Below are positions 49,772-57,695 of a DNA stretch of 64,000 nt, piece after piece. The DNA comes from CBDIHP01 sp965279195 (GTDB lineage Bacteria > Planctomycetota > Planctomycetia > Isosphaerales > Isosphaeraceae). The DNA is taken from positions 62,001-126,000 of the forward strand of contig CBDIHP010000032.1 of NCBI GenBank assembly GCA_965279195.1, in the 5' to 3' direction. The notes under the pieces are model-generated. The model worked only from the letters and a program-made list of their open reading frames with translations. It did not search any database and was not told where the DNA came from. The stretch's first letter is position 1. Every line of letters starts with the position of its first letter. The position numbers and the translations under genes are program-made.

Positions 49772-49892
49772 CGGCTCGGCGTTCCGGACGGGCCTGTCGG
49801 GCACGGCTCACGACGCAAACGGATTATGCGCCTTGACATGGCGCGAAGCAAGGATCAGGCCCGCGCATGTCAGCAACCCACCGGATGTTGCC

Positions 49893-50666
49893 TCACCACG
49901 ACGCCATGGCCTCCGCCATCGCCGCGTTGGTCGCGTCGGGATCCTCGAGTGGCGCGAGGTGGCCGGCCTCCGAGACGACCACGAGAACGGCCCCCGGCAC
50001 CGCCTCGGCCATCCGCTCCGCTTCCTCCAGCGGGATCACCGCATCGTGGGCCCCCGCGATGACGAGCGTCGGCACGCGGAAGCCCGCCAGGTCCGGCGTC
50101 CGGTCGGGGCGGATCGCGAGGCCACGCAAGGTCCCGACCACCCCCGCCGGCTTGGTCGCGAGCATCCGGGCCCTGGTCGCCTCGACCAGTCCCGGGGAGC
50201 GCCGGACGGTCGCCGGGGCGAACAATTTGGGGACCATCCCCGCAACGACCTCGGCGATCGATCCGGACTCCTCGATCAGAGTCGCCTGTCGCAGCCGGTT
50301 CTCGGCGACCGCGGGGGAATCGGCACCGGCGCGGGTGTTGATGAGCATCAGGCCGTCGAGCCGCTCCGGAAACCGCACGGCGATCGAGAGGGCGACGTAC
50401 CCTCCCATCGACAATCCACCCAGCACGAACCGGCCGGTCACGCCCAGGTCGGCCAGGGTCTCCAGCACGTCGTCGGCCAGCGAATCGACCTCGTAAATTC
50501 CCTCGGGCGCGGGCGTCTCGCCGTGCCCGCGGAGGTCAGGGCAGATCAACCGCCACTCCGATGCGAACCGCTCGGTCTGGTTCGACCACATGGTGCGGTC
50601 GAGCGGGAACCCGTGCAGCAGCACCAGGGGCCGGCCCGCCCCGATCACCTCGCAACTCAGTCGCAT
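49893..50666 (-). CDS. Alpha/beta hydrolase
   Basis: 257 residues from the ATG at 50666, with GGGGG upstream. The order is HGF oxyanion loop (LVLLHGFPLDRTMW), nucleophile elbow G-L-S-M-G-G-Y, acid Asp in IAGAHDAVIP and a late His in VSEAGHLAPLEDP, a complete catalytic triad. It resembles 3-oxoadipate enol-lactonase/esterase-type hydrolases of this fold. No signal peptide, so cytoplasmic. The natural substrate is unknown. It is divergent from the type II secretion-like operon. Confidence 0.9.
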   Translation of the reverse strand: MRLSCEVIGAGRPLVLLHGFPLDRTMWSNQTERFASEWRLICPDLRGHGETPAPEGIYEVDSLADDVLETLADLGVTGRFVLGGLSMGGYVALSIAVRFPERLDGLMLINTRAGADSPAVAENRLRQATLIEESGSIAEVVAGMVPKLFAPATVRRSPGLVEATRARMLATKPAGVVGTLRGLAIRPDRTPDLAGFRVPTLVIAGAHDAVIPLEEAERMAEAVPGAVLVVVSEAGHLAPLEDPDATNAAMAEAMASW

Positions 50667-50791
50667 GACAGACCCCCGATGTAGACCGCGCCGAACTTCT
50701 TCGGACCGCTCCCTTGACAGCCTCTGACAAACGTCGCATGATGGGTGAAGGTGAGTCAGACATTCGTCAGAGGTTCGATCAGGGTGGCGTG

Positions 50792-51859
50792 ATGAGTTTA
50801 GGCGGCGCCTTGAGCCTGGATCAACTGGTCGCCCTGAATGACGAGCTGGCGGCACTCGTCCGAGCCGGGATCCCGCTGGAGAAGGGGCTCCGCCTGCTCC
50901 GGCAGGACGGGCTCGGCCGGGGGGGCGACCTGGCCGGTCGACTCTCCGAGCGGCTCGAAGCGGGCCAGACGCTCGAAGCGGCCCTGGAGGCGGAGGGCTC
51001 GACCCTACCCCCGCTCTACCGCGCGGTGATCGGCGCCGGCGTGCGTTCCGGACGCCTGGCGACGGCCTTCGAGGGCCTCTCCGACTTCGCCAGGGAGTAC
51101 GCCGAGGTCCGCGGCGCTCTGGGCCTGGCACTGCTGTACCCGCTCATTTTGCTCGTCTGTGCGTATGCGTTCTTCGTCCTGTTCATCCAGTCCTTCGCGA
51201 TGCGGTTCGTGGACGTCGCGGCCGACTTCGGCCAGGGGGAGAGCCTCCCGATCCGGATCCTGGCATTCCTCCACGCGACGATCTACTTCTGGGCCCCGAT
51301 CGTGCCGATCGGCCTGGTGTTGCTGGGGCTCTGGTGGGTCGCCTCCGGGCGGTCCGGGGCCCTCTCCACCGGCGGTCCGGGGATGCTCCTCGGCTGGATC
51401 CCCGGGTTCCGCCCGATGATCCACGAGGCGGAGTATGCCGGGTTCGCCTCGCTGCTCTCCGTGATGATCTCGCACGGCGTGCCGCTGGGCGAGGCCCTGC
51501 GACTGGCGGGGGAGGTCAGCGGCGACCCGAGACTGATTGCCGACGTCGAGAGAGTCGCGGCCGACCTGGAGCGGGGCTCGCGTGAGGTCCGGCCGGCGGA
51601 TCGCCCTCGCGACGGCATCCCGTCGCTACTCCGCTGGATGATCGAGTCCGGTCAGCCGGGCGGTTCCTTGCCCGAGGCGCTCCGGAACGTGGCCACGACC
51701 TACCGCGACCGGGCGCTCCGTCGCTCGGAGCGACTCAGGCACATCTTCCCGACGCTGCTGCTCGTGGTGATCGGCGGCCTGGCGGTGAGCGTGTATGTAG
51801 CGACGGTGCTGGTTCCGTTGTCGTCGCTCTGGCAGACGTTCTCCCGGCCCGTGAACTGA
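50792..51859 (+). CDS. Type II secretion system F-domain membrane protein (GspF/PilC-like) 1
   Basis: 355 residues from the ATG at 50792 (MSLGGALSLDQLVALNDELA; earlier ATGs at 50738/50741 are possible). GspF/PilC proteins are the inner-membrane platform of type II secretion and type IV pili. Two T2SF domain repeats are visible: LAALVRAGIPLEKGLRLL...LSERLEAGQTLEAALE, and FASLLSVMISHGVPLGEALRLAGEVSGDP...RWMIESGQPGGSLPEALRNVA. Membrane segments are near 110-135, 170-195 and 325-345. It is the first gene of a plus-strand operon with two further F-domain proteins and several pseudopilins. No GspE ATPase is adjacent. Confidence 0.88.
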   Translation: MSLGGALSLDQLVALNDELAALVRAGIPLEKGLRLLRQDGLGRGGDLAGRLSERLEAGQTLEAALEAEGSTLPPLYRAVIGAGVRSGRLATAFEGLSDFAREYAEVRGALGLALLYPLILLVCAYAFFVLFIQSFAMRFVDVAADFGQGESLPIRILAFLHATIYFWAPIVPIGLVLLGLWWVASGRSGALSTGGPGMLLGWIPGFRPMIHEAEYAGFASLLSVMISHGVPLGEALRLAGEVSGDPRLIADVERVAADLERGSREVRPADRPRDGIPSLLRWMIESGQPGGSLPEALRNVATTYRDRALRRSERLRHIFPTLLLVVIGGLAVSVYVATVLVPLSSLWQTFSRPVN

Positions 51860-51886
51860 GCCGGGGCCGGAACCGCAACCGATCCC

Positions 51887-52981
51887 ATGTCCAACGAACT
51901 CGCGGAGAATCCGATGGAAGACGGGGCACGTCCGAAGGACGCCCGCGAGGTCCACGAGCTGACAGGCCACCTGGCCTCGCTGAGCCGCAACCAGTTGCCG
52001 TTGCCGGAAGGGCTGCGGGCGCTGGCCGGCGAGCTGGACTCCTCGCGGTCGCGGGCCCTCCTGAACGCGGCCGCCACGCGGCTCGAACTCGGCGAGGACC
52101 TGCCCGCCGTGCTCCGGGGCAAGGATGGCGCGATGCCGGGCGACCTCGGGCACCTGCTCGAACAGGGGATGCGCGACGGCTCCGTGAACCGCTACCTGTC
52201 GGAGTACCTCCGGCACCACGACCTCAATGCGGAACTCCGCCGCCGGTGCGTGTCCGCCATCGCCTATCCCGGCCTCCTGCTTTGCGTGCTCCTGGGCCTC
52301 CTCTGGTTCACGAGCGTGACGCTCGCTCCGGCGTTCGACGAGATCTTCGAGAACGCCTCGGCCCAGTACTGGAACATGGCCGCGACGACGAGCGCGACGG
52401 CGGTCTTCGCGATCATCCACCTCCTCGCCGAGCAGGGGACGACGATCGCCGCGGTCCTCGCAATGACTGTCGCCTTCACCGTGCTGTTCGTCCGCGTCCT
52501 GCTCCGGCCCGCGACCCGCTCGCGCTGGATCAAGAAGCTGCCGATCGTTGGATCGATCGTGTCGAGCGCGGGGCTGGCCGAGTTCTGCGACATGCTGGCG
52601 ATCCTGGTGGACGCCTCGTGCCCGTTGCCGCGCGGGGTGGAACTCGCGGGTCAATCTTCGCGGGACGATCAGATCTCCGCCGCCGCGTCCGACATCCGCC
52701 GCGACCTCGACTCGGGGCGGTCGTTGCTCCGTTCGCCGACCGCGATCGACGTCCTGACCTATCCCGTGAGCTTCTGGATCGACCTGGCCTCCCGACGCGG
52801 GGGGCTGGCGGAGTCGCTCCGGATCCTGGCGAAGCTCTATGAATCCCGGGCCCGGTCGCAGACGCGGTATCTGGCCTACGTCCTCCAGATCCTCCTGGGC
52901 GTCCTGACCCTGTGGGGGCTGCTGTTCCTCTTCGCGTGCGTCTTCTACCCGCTCCAGACGATGCTCAGGTTCCTCACATGA
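51887..52981 (+). CDS. Type II secretion system F-domain membrane protein 2
   Basis: 364 residues. The first T2SF-like repeat is weak (LTGHLASLSRNQLPLPEGLRALAGEL...LELGEDLPAVLRGKDGAMPGDLGHLLEQG). The second is clearer (FCDMLAILVDASCPLPRGVELAGQSS...SFWIDLASRRGGLAESLRILAKLYESRAR). Hydrophobic segments lie at about 125-145, 180-205 and 335-360. It ends in an ATGA overlap with the next gene, so the pair is translationally coupled. Being the second GspF-type protein in one operon is unusual; most systems use one. The N-terminal part has diverged most, suggesting a different partner. Confidence 0.8.
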   Translation: MSNELAENPMEDGARPKDAREVHELTGHLASLSRNQLPLPEGLRALAGELDSSRSRALLNAAATRLELGEDLPAVLRGKDGAMPGDLGHLLEQGMRDGSVNRYLSEYLRHHDLNAELRRRCVSAIAYPGLLLCVLLGLLWFTSVTLAPAFDEIFENASAQYWNMAATTSATAVFAIIHLLAEQGTTIAAVLAMTVAFTVLFVRVLLRPATRSRWIKKLPIVGSIVSSAGLAEFCDMLAILVDASCPLPRGVELAGQSSRDDQISAAASDIRRDLDSGRSLLRSPTAIDVLTYPVSFWIDLASRRGGLAESLRILAKLYESRARSQTRYLAYVLQILLGVLTLWGLLFLFACVFYPLQTMLRFLT

Positions 52982-54420
52982 CCCAACCCGATGGATCGCC
53001 CTGGAACGACGACGCGCGAAAGCCCCCGCCTGTGGGGGAGCTCGGCCGGCCGCCCGGCTGGGGCGAGGGGCCCAGGCCGCTGGTGGGGCCAGCGTACACC
53101 GCGCAACGGTTCCAGTTCGGCCTGCGACACATCATGGTCGCGTCGGTCTACTTCGCCCTGGTCTTCTGGCGCACCGGGATCGCCGTCCAGGATCGCCAGT
53201 CCAGCAGCGTCCTGCTGGCGGGGCTGGTTTTCTCGGCCGGGACGCTCTTCCTGGGCCTCTACATGATCCAGGCCTCGCGCCTGATGGCGCTCTTCGGCTG
53301 GATCCTGATCTTCCTGGCCCTGGCGGTGTCGTCCGGTGTCACGATGGGGTTGCTCTCGATCCCCGCCGTGGCGTTCGCCCTCATCGGGATCAGTTCGATC
53401 CAGCTCCAGCAGCGGAGGCGGAACGAGGAGATGCTCCTGTGGTCGCTCGCCCTGACGACCGACCGGGGGCTCCCCGTCGGCGAGGCGGTCGAGGCGCTCG
53501 CGAGCCAGTTCATCGGGACCTACCGCCGCTGGACATTCCACCTCTCCGAGCAGCTCCTCCAGGGGATCCCGCTCACGACCGCGCTCTGCAGCATGCCCAG
53601 GCTCTTGCCCCGGGACGCGATCTTCCTGATCTCGGTGGGCGACGAACTCGGCCAGCTCCCGGCCGCGCTCGACACGGCCGCCCGGGCCCGGACACAGAGC
53701 CTCGACTCCGGCGAGCCCACCGGCTCCCGGGCGGTCTACCTCGGCATCGTCGCGTTCCAGGTCCAGATCATCCTGGGATTCCTGATGTACTACGTCGTTC
53801 CGAAGATCGAGGCCATTTTCAAGGACTTCGGGACGCCGCTGCCCTACGCGACCAGCTTCGCCCTGCGGGCCACGAACTTCATCGTGGGCACGCCGATCAT
53901 GGCGATCGGCCTCTCGGCCGAGCTGGCGTTCCTGCTCTACCTGGGGTACTCGCAGTTCACGAAGGGGCGATTCGGAGTCCCCTTCCTCGACCGACTGATG
54001 GTGCTGAACCACACCGTCTCGATCTATCGGGGGCTGGGGATCGGCCTGCGGAGCGGCTCGGGGGTCGACCAGATCCTCCGATGCCTCTCGAACTGGTATC
54101 CCGTCCCCTGGGTGGCTCGCCGGCTCGAAGCGGTCTCGCGGGCCGTCGAGTCGGGCTACGACTGGACCGACACCCTGCGGGCCTACGGCCTGATCGGGGC
54201 CACCGACGCCGCCGTGCTCAGCTCCGCCGAGCGGGCGGGGAACCTCGACTGGGCCCTCGGCACGCTCGCCGAGCTGAACGCGCGGCGGCTCGCGAACAGG
54301 GCGAAGGCCTGGAGCCGGGTCGGTTTCGCCCTGGCGATCCTCGGCCTCGGGGCGGTCGTCGGCTTCTTCGGAGTCGCGTATTTCACGCCTCTGGTTCAAC
54401 TGATCACGAGGCTCTCCTGA
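52978..54420 (+). CDS. Type II secretion system F-domain membrane protein 3, with extra N-terminal helices
   Basis: 480 residues. It starts in an ATGA overlap with the previous gene. A proline-rich cytoplasmic stretch (1-45) is followed by three or four extra membrane helices (IMVASVYFALVFW; VLLAGLVFSAGTLFLGLYMI; MALFGWILIFLALAVSSGV). Then come two T2SF repeats: LLWSLALTTDRGLPVGEAVEALA...GIPLTTALCSM...ISVGDELGQLPAALDTAA, and LGIGLRSGSGVDQILRCLSNWYP...AAVLSSAERAGNLDWALGTLAEL. The added N-terminal helices are not part of ordinary GspF. Its stop codon overlaps the next start (TGATG). Confidence 0.85.
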   Translation: MTQPDGSPWNDDARKPPPVGELGRPPGWGEGPRPLVGPAYTAQRFQFGLRHIMVASVYFALVFWRTGIAVQDRQSSSVLLAGLVFSAGTLFLGLYMIQASRLMALFGWILIFLALAVSSGVTMGLLSIPAVAFALIGISSIQLQQRRRNEEMLLWSLALTTDRGLPVGEAVEALASQFIGTYRRWTFHLSEQLLQGIPLTTALCSMPRLLPRDAIFLISVGDELGQLPAALDTAARARTQSLDSGEPTGSRAVYLGIVAFQVQIILGFLMYYVVPKIEAIFKDFGTPLPYATSFALRATNFIVGTPIMAIGLSAELAFLLYLGYSQFTKGRFGVPFLDRLMVLNHTVSIYRGLGIGLRSGSGVDQILRCLSNWYPVPWVARRLEAVSRAVESGYDWTDTLRAYGLIGATDAAVLSSAERAGNLDWALGTLAELNARRLANRAKAWSRVGFALAILGLGAVVGFFGVAYFTPLVQLITRLS

Positions 54421-54857
54421 TGAGAATCCACCCATCGCAATCCGGTTCGCGACCCGGCCGATGTCGCCGAGGGTTCGGGGTCGTCGAGCTGGCGATCTCG
54501 GTCGTCATGCTCGCCTCGATCGCAATCCTCGTCATCCAGGTCGTGGACGCCTCCGCGCGGCAGAGGGTCGCTTCGGGCCGCCGGGCTTACGCGATCCAGC
54601 TCGCCTCGAACCTGATGGAGCGGGTCTGGGAGTCGCGTCGATCCGGCGCCGCCAACCCCCTCGCGCCGGAGCCGAGCAGGCAGGACCTCGAACGGCTGCC
54701 GGGCCTGAAATGGACGGCCACCACGGCCGCCGAAGTCGGCCCTCCCCGGAGCACCCGCATGACTCTGGAACTCACCTGGCAGCGCCCGGACGGCACCCGC
54801 GAGGCCCCCGTACGGCTCGTGGCCTGGTTCCCGGAACGAGAGGGGGCGAAAAAATGA
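54420..54857 (+). CDS. Minor pseudopilin-like protein (GspI/PilV type)
   Basis: 145 residues, starting in the TGATG overlap with the previous gene. The leader ends CRRG, followed by FGVVELAISVVMLASIAILVI, a prepilin peptidase site with Glu at mature position 5 and the hydrophobic helix. The body is short with Trp-rich stretches (LKWTATTAAE, ELTWQRPDG), as in minor pseudopilins. Its position between F-domain proteins and two other pseudopilin-like genes supports this. Its stop overlaps the next gene's ATG (ATGA). Confidence 0.82.
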   Translation: MRIHPSQSGSRPGRCRRGFGVVELAISVVMLASIAILVIQVVDASARQRVASGRRAYAIQLASNLMERVWESRRSGAANPLAPEPSRQDLERLPGLKWTATTAAEVGPPRSTRMTLELTWQRPDGTREAPVRLVAWFPEREGAKK

Positions 54858-55369
54858 TGATCCATCGCAAGACCCTTCGCCGGCCCGGCTACTCGCTGAT
54901 CGAGATGCTCACCGTCCTCGGCGGATTCATGGCGATCCTGGCCGTCTGCATGGGCATGATGCATCAGCTCATGAAGCTCGATCGCGGCCAGCGCGACCAC
55001 ACCGTCTCGGCCCGGCAGCAATTCGAACTGACCCGGGCGCTTCGCGACGACATCCACCGGGGCACCGGTTCGCCCGACGTCCAGGAGGCCACATTGAAGC
55101 TATCCCTGACCGACGGCTCCGACGTCGAGTACCGCCCGGACGGCGCGGCCTTGCTCCGCACCCAGACAGCGAAGGGCCTGTCAACACGACGCGAACGGTT
55201 TGCCCTCGCGGCCGGTACAGCAGGCCGCTTCGAGAAGTCGGAGCGTTCGGGCCGGGTCTGGATCCGCTACGAGACGGTCGCTGCGAAAAAGGGCGAACTC
55301 TCCCCCTCCGGCGTCGTCGCCCCGGTCGAGGCGATCCTCGGGCGGGACGCGCTACGGGAGAAGGAGTGA
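54854..55369 (+). CDS. Minor pseudopilin-like protein (GspJ type)
   Basis: 171 residues, start overlapping the previous stop. The leader RKTLRRPG is followed by YSLIEMLTVLGGFMAILAVCMGMM, with Glu at mature position 5. The body shows RQQFELTRALRDDIHRG, a segment typical of GspJ/PilW-like proteins, and LKLSLTDGSDVEYRPDG. Together with its neighbours it probably forms the tip of a pseudopilus. Confidence 0.8.
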   Translation: MMIHRKTLRRPGYSLIEMLTVLGGFMAILAVCMGMMHQLMKLDRGQRDHTVSARQQFELTRALRDDIHRGTGSPDVQEATLKLSLTDGSDVEYRPDGAALLRTQTAKGLSTRRERFALAAGTAGRFEKSERSGRVWIRYETVAAKKGELSPSGVVAPVEAILGRDALREKE

Positions 55370-55373
55370 CGCC

Positions 55374-55772
55374 ATGAAGAGATCCACCGCCCCCAGGAAG
55401 CGCGGGATGATCGCCGCCATGGTGATGGTCCTCCTCGTCGTGGTCGCGATCGTCGGCATGGGCATCCTCAAGCTCGGCCTCCAGCAGCGATCCGAGGTCG
55501 AACTCGAGGAGCGTCGGGCGCAGGTCGACTGGCTCGTCGAGTCGGGCCGGCTCCGGGCGTCCGAGCGACTCAACAGCGAGAAGTCCTATCGCGGCGAGTC
55601 GTGGAAGATCCCCGCCACCGCGTTCGGCGGCCGTGGTGCGGCGGAGGTCGCGATCAAGGTCAAGGAATCGGCCGGTCGCCCCGAATCCGTCGAGGTCGTC
55701 GCCCGATATCCCATCGCATCCCGCAGCCCGGTCCAGAGGACCGCGACTTTTCCCATCACGACAGGTCCCTGA
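55374..55772 (+). CDS. Membrane-anchored minor pseudopilin-like protein (GspK/PilX-like)
   Basis: 132 residues from the ATG at 55374, with AAGGAG nine bases upstream. Basic leader TAPRKRG, then MIAAMVMVLLVVVAIVGMGILKLG. It lacks the Glu at position 5, as known for GspK-type tip proteins. The remainder (LQQRSEVELEERRAQVDWLVESGRLRASERL) is charged and helical. It completes the set of three small pseudopilin-like genes in this operon. The family call rests on position and on the N-terminal helix. Confidence 0.7.
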   Translation: MKRSTAPRKRGMIAAMVMVLLVVVAIVGMGILKLGLQQRSEVELEERRAQVDWLVESGRLRASERLNSEKSYRGESWKIPATAFGGRGAAEVAIKVKESAGRPESVEVVARYPIASRSPVQRTATFPITTGP

Positions 55773-55787
55773 CACGGGAGACTCGCC

Positions 55788-56714
55788 ATGCGTCCCGATC
55801 GAAACGACCGCGGGCCGGCCCGCGGCTTCACCCTGATCGAATTGCTCGTCGTCATCGCGATCATCGCGGTGCTCGTCGCGCTCCTGCTCCCGGCCGTGCA
55901 ATCCGCCCGGGAAGCCTCACGCCGGCTGGAGTGCGTCAATAACCTGATGCAGCTCGGCCTGGCTCTCAAGAGCTATGAGACCTCGTTCGAGACCCTCCCG
56001 GCCGGCGTGGTCGATTCCTCCAACGGCCCGATCCTGAACCAGCCCAAAGGTCAGCACGTCGGCTGGATCGTCCAGATCCTGCCGTTCATGGAGCAGCGCG
56101 CGGCCTATCAGCGGTTCAAGATCGAGGCCGGGGTCTATGCACCCGAGAACGTGTCGGTGCGGGCCTACAAGATTCGCAGCCTGCTCTGCCCCTCGGATCC
56201 CGTCGCGGTGAACTCGGCGTCCAGCAGCTACGCCGGCTGCAACCACGACGCCGAGGCCCCCATCGGACCCAAGAACCACGGCGTGTTCATCCTCAACCGC
56301 CCGATCCGCTATGAGGAGATCGAGGACGGGACCTCGAACACGATCTTCGTGTCCGAGAAGCTAATCGAGCCGGGCGACCTGGGCTGGGCCTCCGGCACCT
56401 CGGCGACGCTGAGGAACACAGGCACCCTCCCGTCGCGGATCAACATGAGCCGGCTGCCCGTGTCGACTTTGGCCGGGCCCGCCGATGGCACCGGCGTACC
56501 GGTGCAGGCACCGGCGGCGGGCAAGGGGGGGGCGTCGGCCTCCGAGCAGTCCGCTTCGTTCGTCGGCGGGTTCAGCAGCCGCCACCCCGGCGGGATGAAT
56601 GCCAGCTTCGGCGACGGCTCGGTGCGGTTCGTCAAGTCCAGCATCAACCCGCGAGTCTATCAACTCCTGGCCAACAGGGCCGATGGCGAACTCGTGAGCG
56701 CGGACCAGTACTGA
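55788..56714 (+). CDS. DUF1559 prepilin-like protein
   Basis: 308 residues. The leader ends PARG, followed by FTLIELLVVIAIIAVLVALLLPAVQSAREASRR, the standard DUF1559 N-terminus. Then CVNNLMQLGLALKSYE, LPFMEQRAAYQRF, and the C-terminal FSSRHPGGMNASFGDGSVRF...VYQLLANRADGELVSADQY. It lies 15 bp behind the minor pseudopilin gene, so it belongs to the operon. It may be a major subunit of the fibre assembled by the three F-domain proteins. This is an inference from gene order. Confidence 0.9.
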   Translation: MRPDRNDRGPARGFTLIELLVVIAIIAVLVALLLPAVQSAREASRRLECVNNLMQLGLALKSYETSFETLPAGVVDSSNGPILNQPKGQHVGWIVQILPFMEQRAAYQRFKIEAGVYAPENVSVRAYKIRSLLCPSDPVAVNSASSSYAGCNHDAEAPIGPKNHGVFILNRPIRYEEIEDGTSNTIFVSEKLIEPGDLGWASGTSATLRNTGTLPSRINMSRLPVSTLAGPADGTGVPVQAPAAGKGGASASEQSASFVGGFSSRHPGGMNASFGDGSVRFVKSSINPRVYQLLANRADGELVSADQY

Positions 56715-56738
56715 GTCGGGTACGAGCGGAGGCACCCC

Positions 56739-57695
56739 ATGCGACAGTCGCGGCCGCGCGGATTCACGATGATCGAGATGCTCTGGGTCGTGTTCGTCAT
56801 CTCGGTCCTGATCTCCCTGCTCCTCCCGGCGGTCCAGTCCGCCCGGGAGGAGGCCCGGCGGATGCAGTGCGTGAACAACCTCCTGCAGATCAGCCTGGCC
56901 ACCCGGGCGTACGAGACCACCTATCGCGTCTACCCCCCCGGCGTGGTCGACACGACGGGGCCGATCTATCACACACCCGTCGGCTACCACGTGAGCTGGG
57001 CAGTCCAGATCCTGCCGTATCTGGATCGCAAGGCCATCCTGCTCCACCTGGACCCGAACAAGAGCGTCTACGACCCGACCCAGTTCACCACGACGCGACT
57101 TTCCATCCACGGGTTCCTCTGCCCCTCCGACGGCTTCGCGCCACCTCCCCAGAACGGGCTCGCCTACGCCGCGATGTCCTACGCGGCTTGCCACTCGGGG
57201 ACGGATGAATTCATTGACAAAGATAATAACGGCGTATTCTTCCTGAACAGCGCGATCAAGGACGATGACATCCCCGACGGCCTCGCGACGACCATCTTCT
57301 TCGGCGAGAAGCGGAACGTCGGGGGCCTGCTGGGCTGGGCGTCCGGGACGCGGTCGACCCTCCGCAACATGGAATTTCCCGTCAACCGCTCGCCGGAGCT
57401 GAACGTCCCCCGCGCGATGCTCTACAGCGACCCGTTCGAGGACGACCCGGGCAAGGAACAGGATCCGGATGATCTCGATCCCGATGCGCCGCCAAGGCCG
57501 AAACCCCAGCCGAAGCCGAACGTGGCGGTCCTGCCGGGCAAGTCGGGCGGGTTCAGCAGCCACCACCGAAGCGGGGCCAATTTCGCCTTCGGCGACGGCT
57601 CCGTGAGATTCATCAAGGATTCGATCGATCTTCAGATTTATCGCCAGCTCGGCCAGCGGAATGACCTGAACCTGATCTCCGCCGGCTCATTCTGA
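56739..57695 (+). CDS. DUF1559 prepilin-like protein, divergent N-terminus
   Basis: 318 residues. The leader ends RPRG, followed by FTMIEMLWVVFVISVLISLLLPAVQSAREEARR, an unusual variant of the DUF1559 signal (IEMLWVV for IELLVVI). It has CVNNLLQISLATRAYETT, WAVQILPYLDRKA, and near the C-terminus an acidic/proline-rich insertion (DPDDLDPDAPPRPKPQPKP). It ends FAFGDGSVRFIKDSIDLQIYR...LISAGSF. It is the last gene of the operon and its stop overlaps the convergent uvrA by nine bases. Confidence 0.9.
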   Translation: MRQSRPRGFTMIEMLWVVFVISVLISLLLPAVQSAREEARRMQCVNNLLQISLATRAYETTYRVYPPGVVDTTGPIYHTPVGYHVSWAVQILPYLDRKAILLHLDPNKSVYDPTQFTTTRLSIHGFLCPSDGFAPPPQNGLAYAAMSYAACHSGTDEFIDKDNNGVFFLNSAIKDDDIPDGLATTIFFGEKRNVGGLLGWASGTRSTLRNMEFPVNRSPELNVPRAMLYSDPFEDDPGKEQDPDDLDPDAPPRPKPQPKPNVAVLPGKSGGFSSHHRSGANFAFGDGSVRFIKDSIDLQIYRQLGQRNDLNLISAGSF

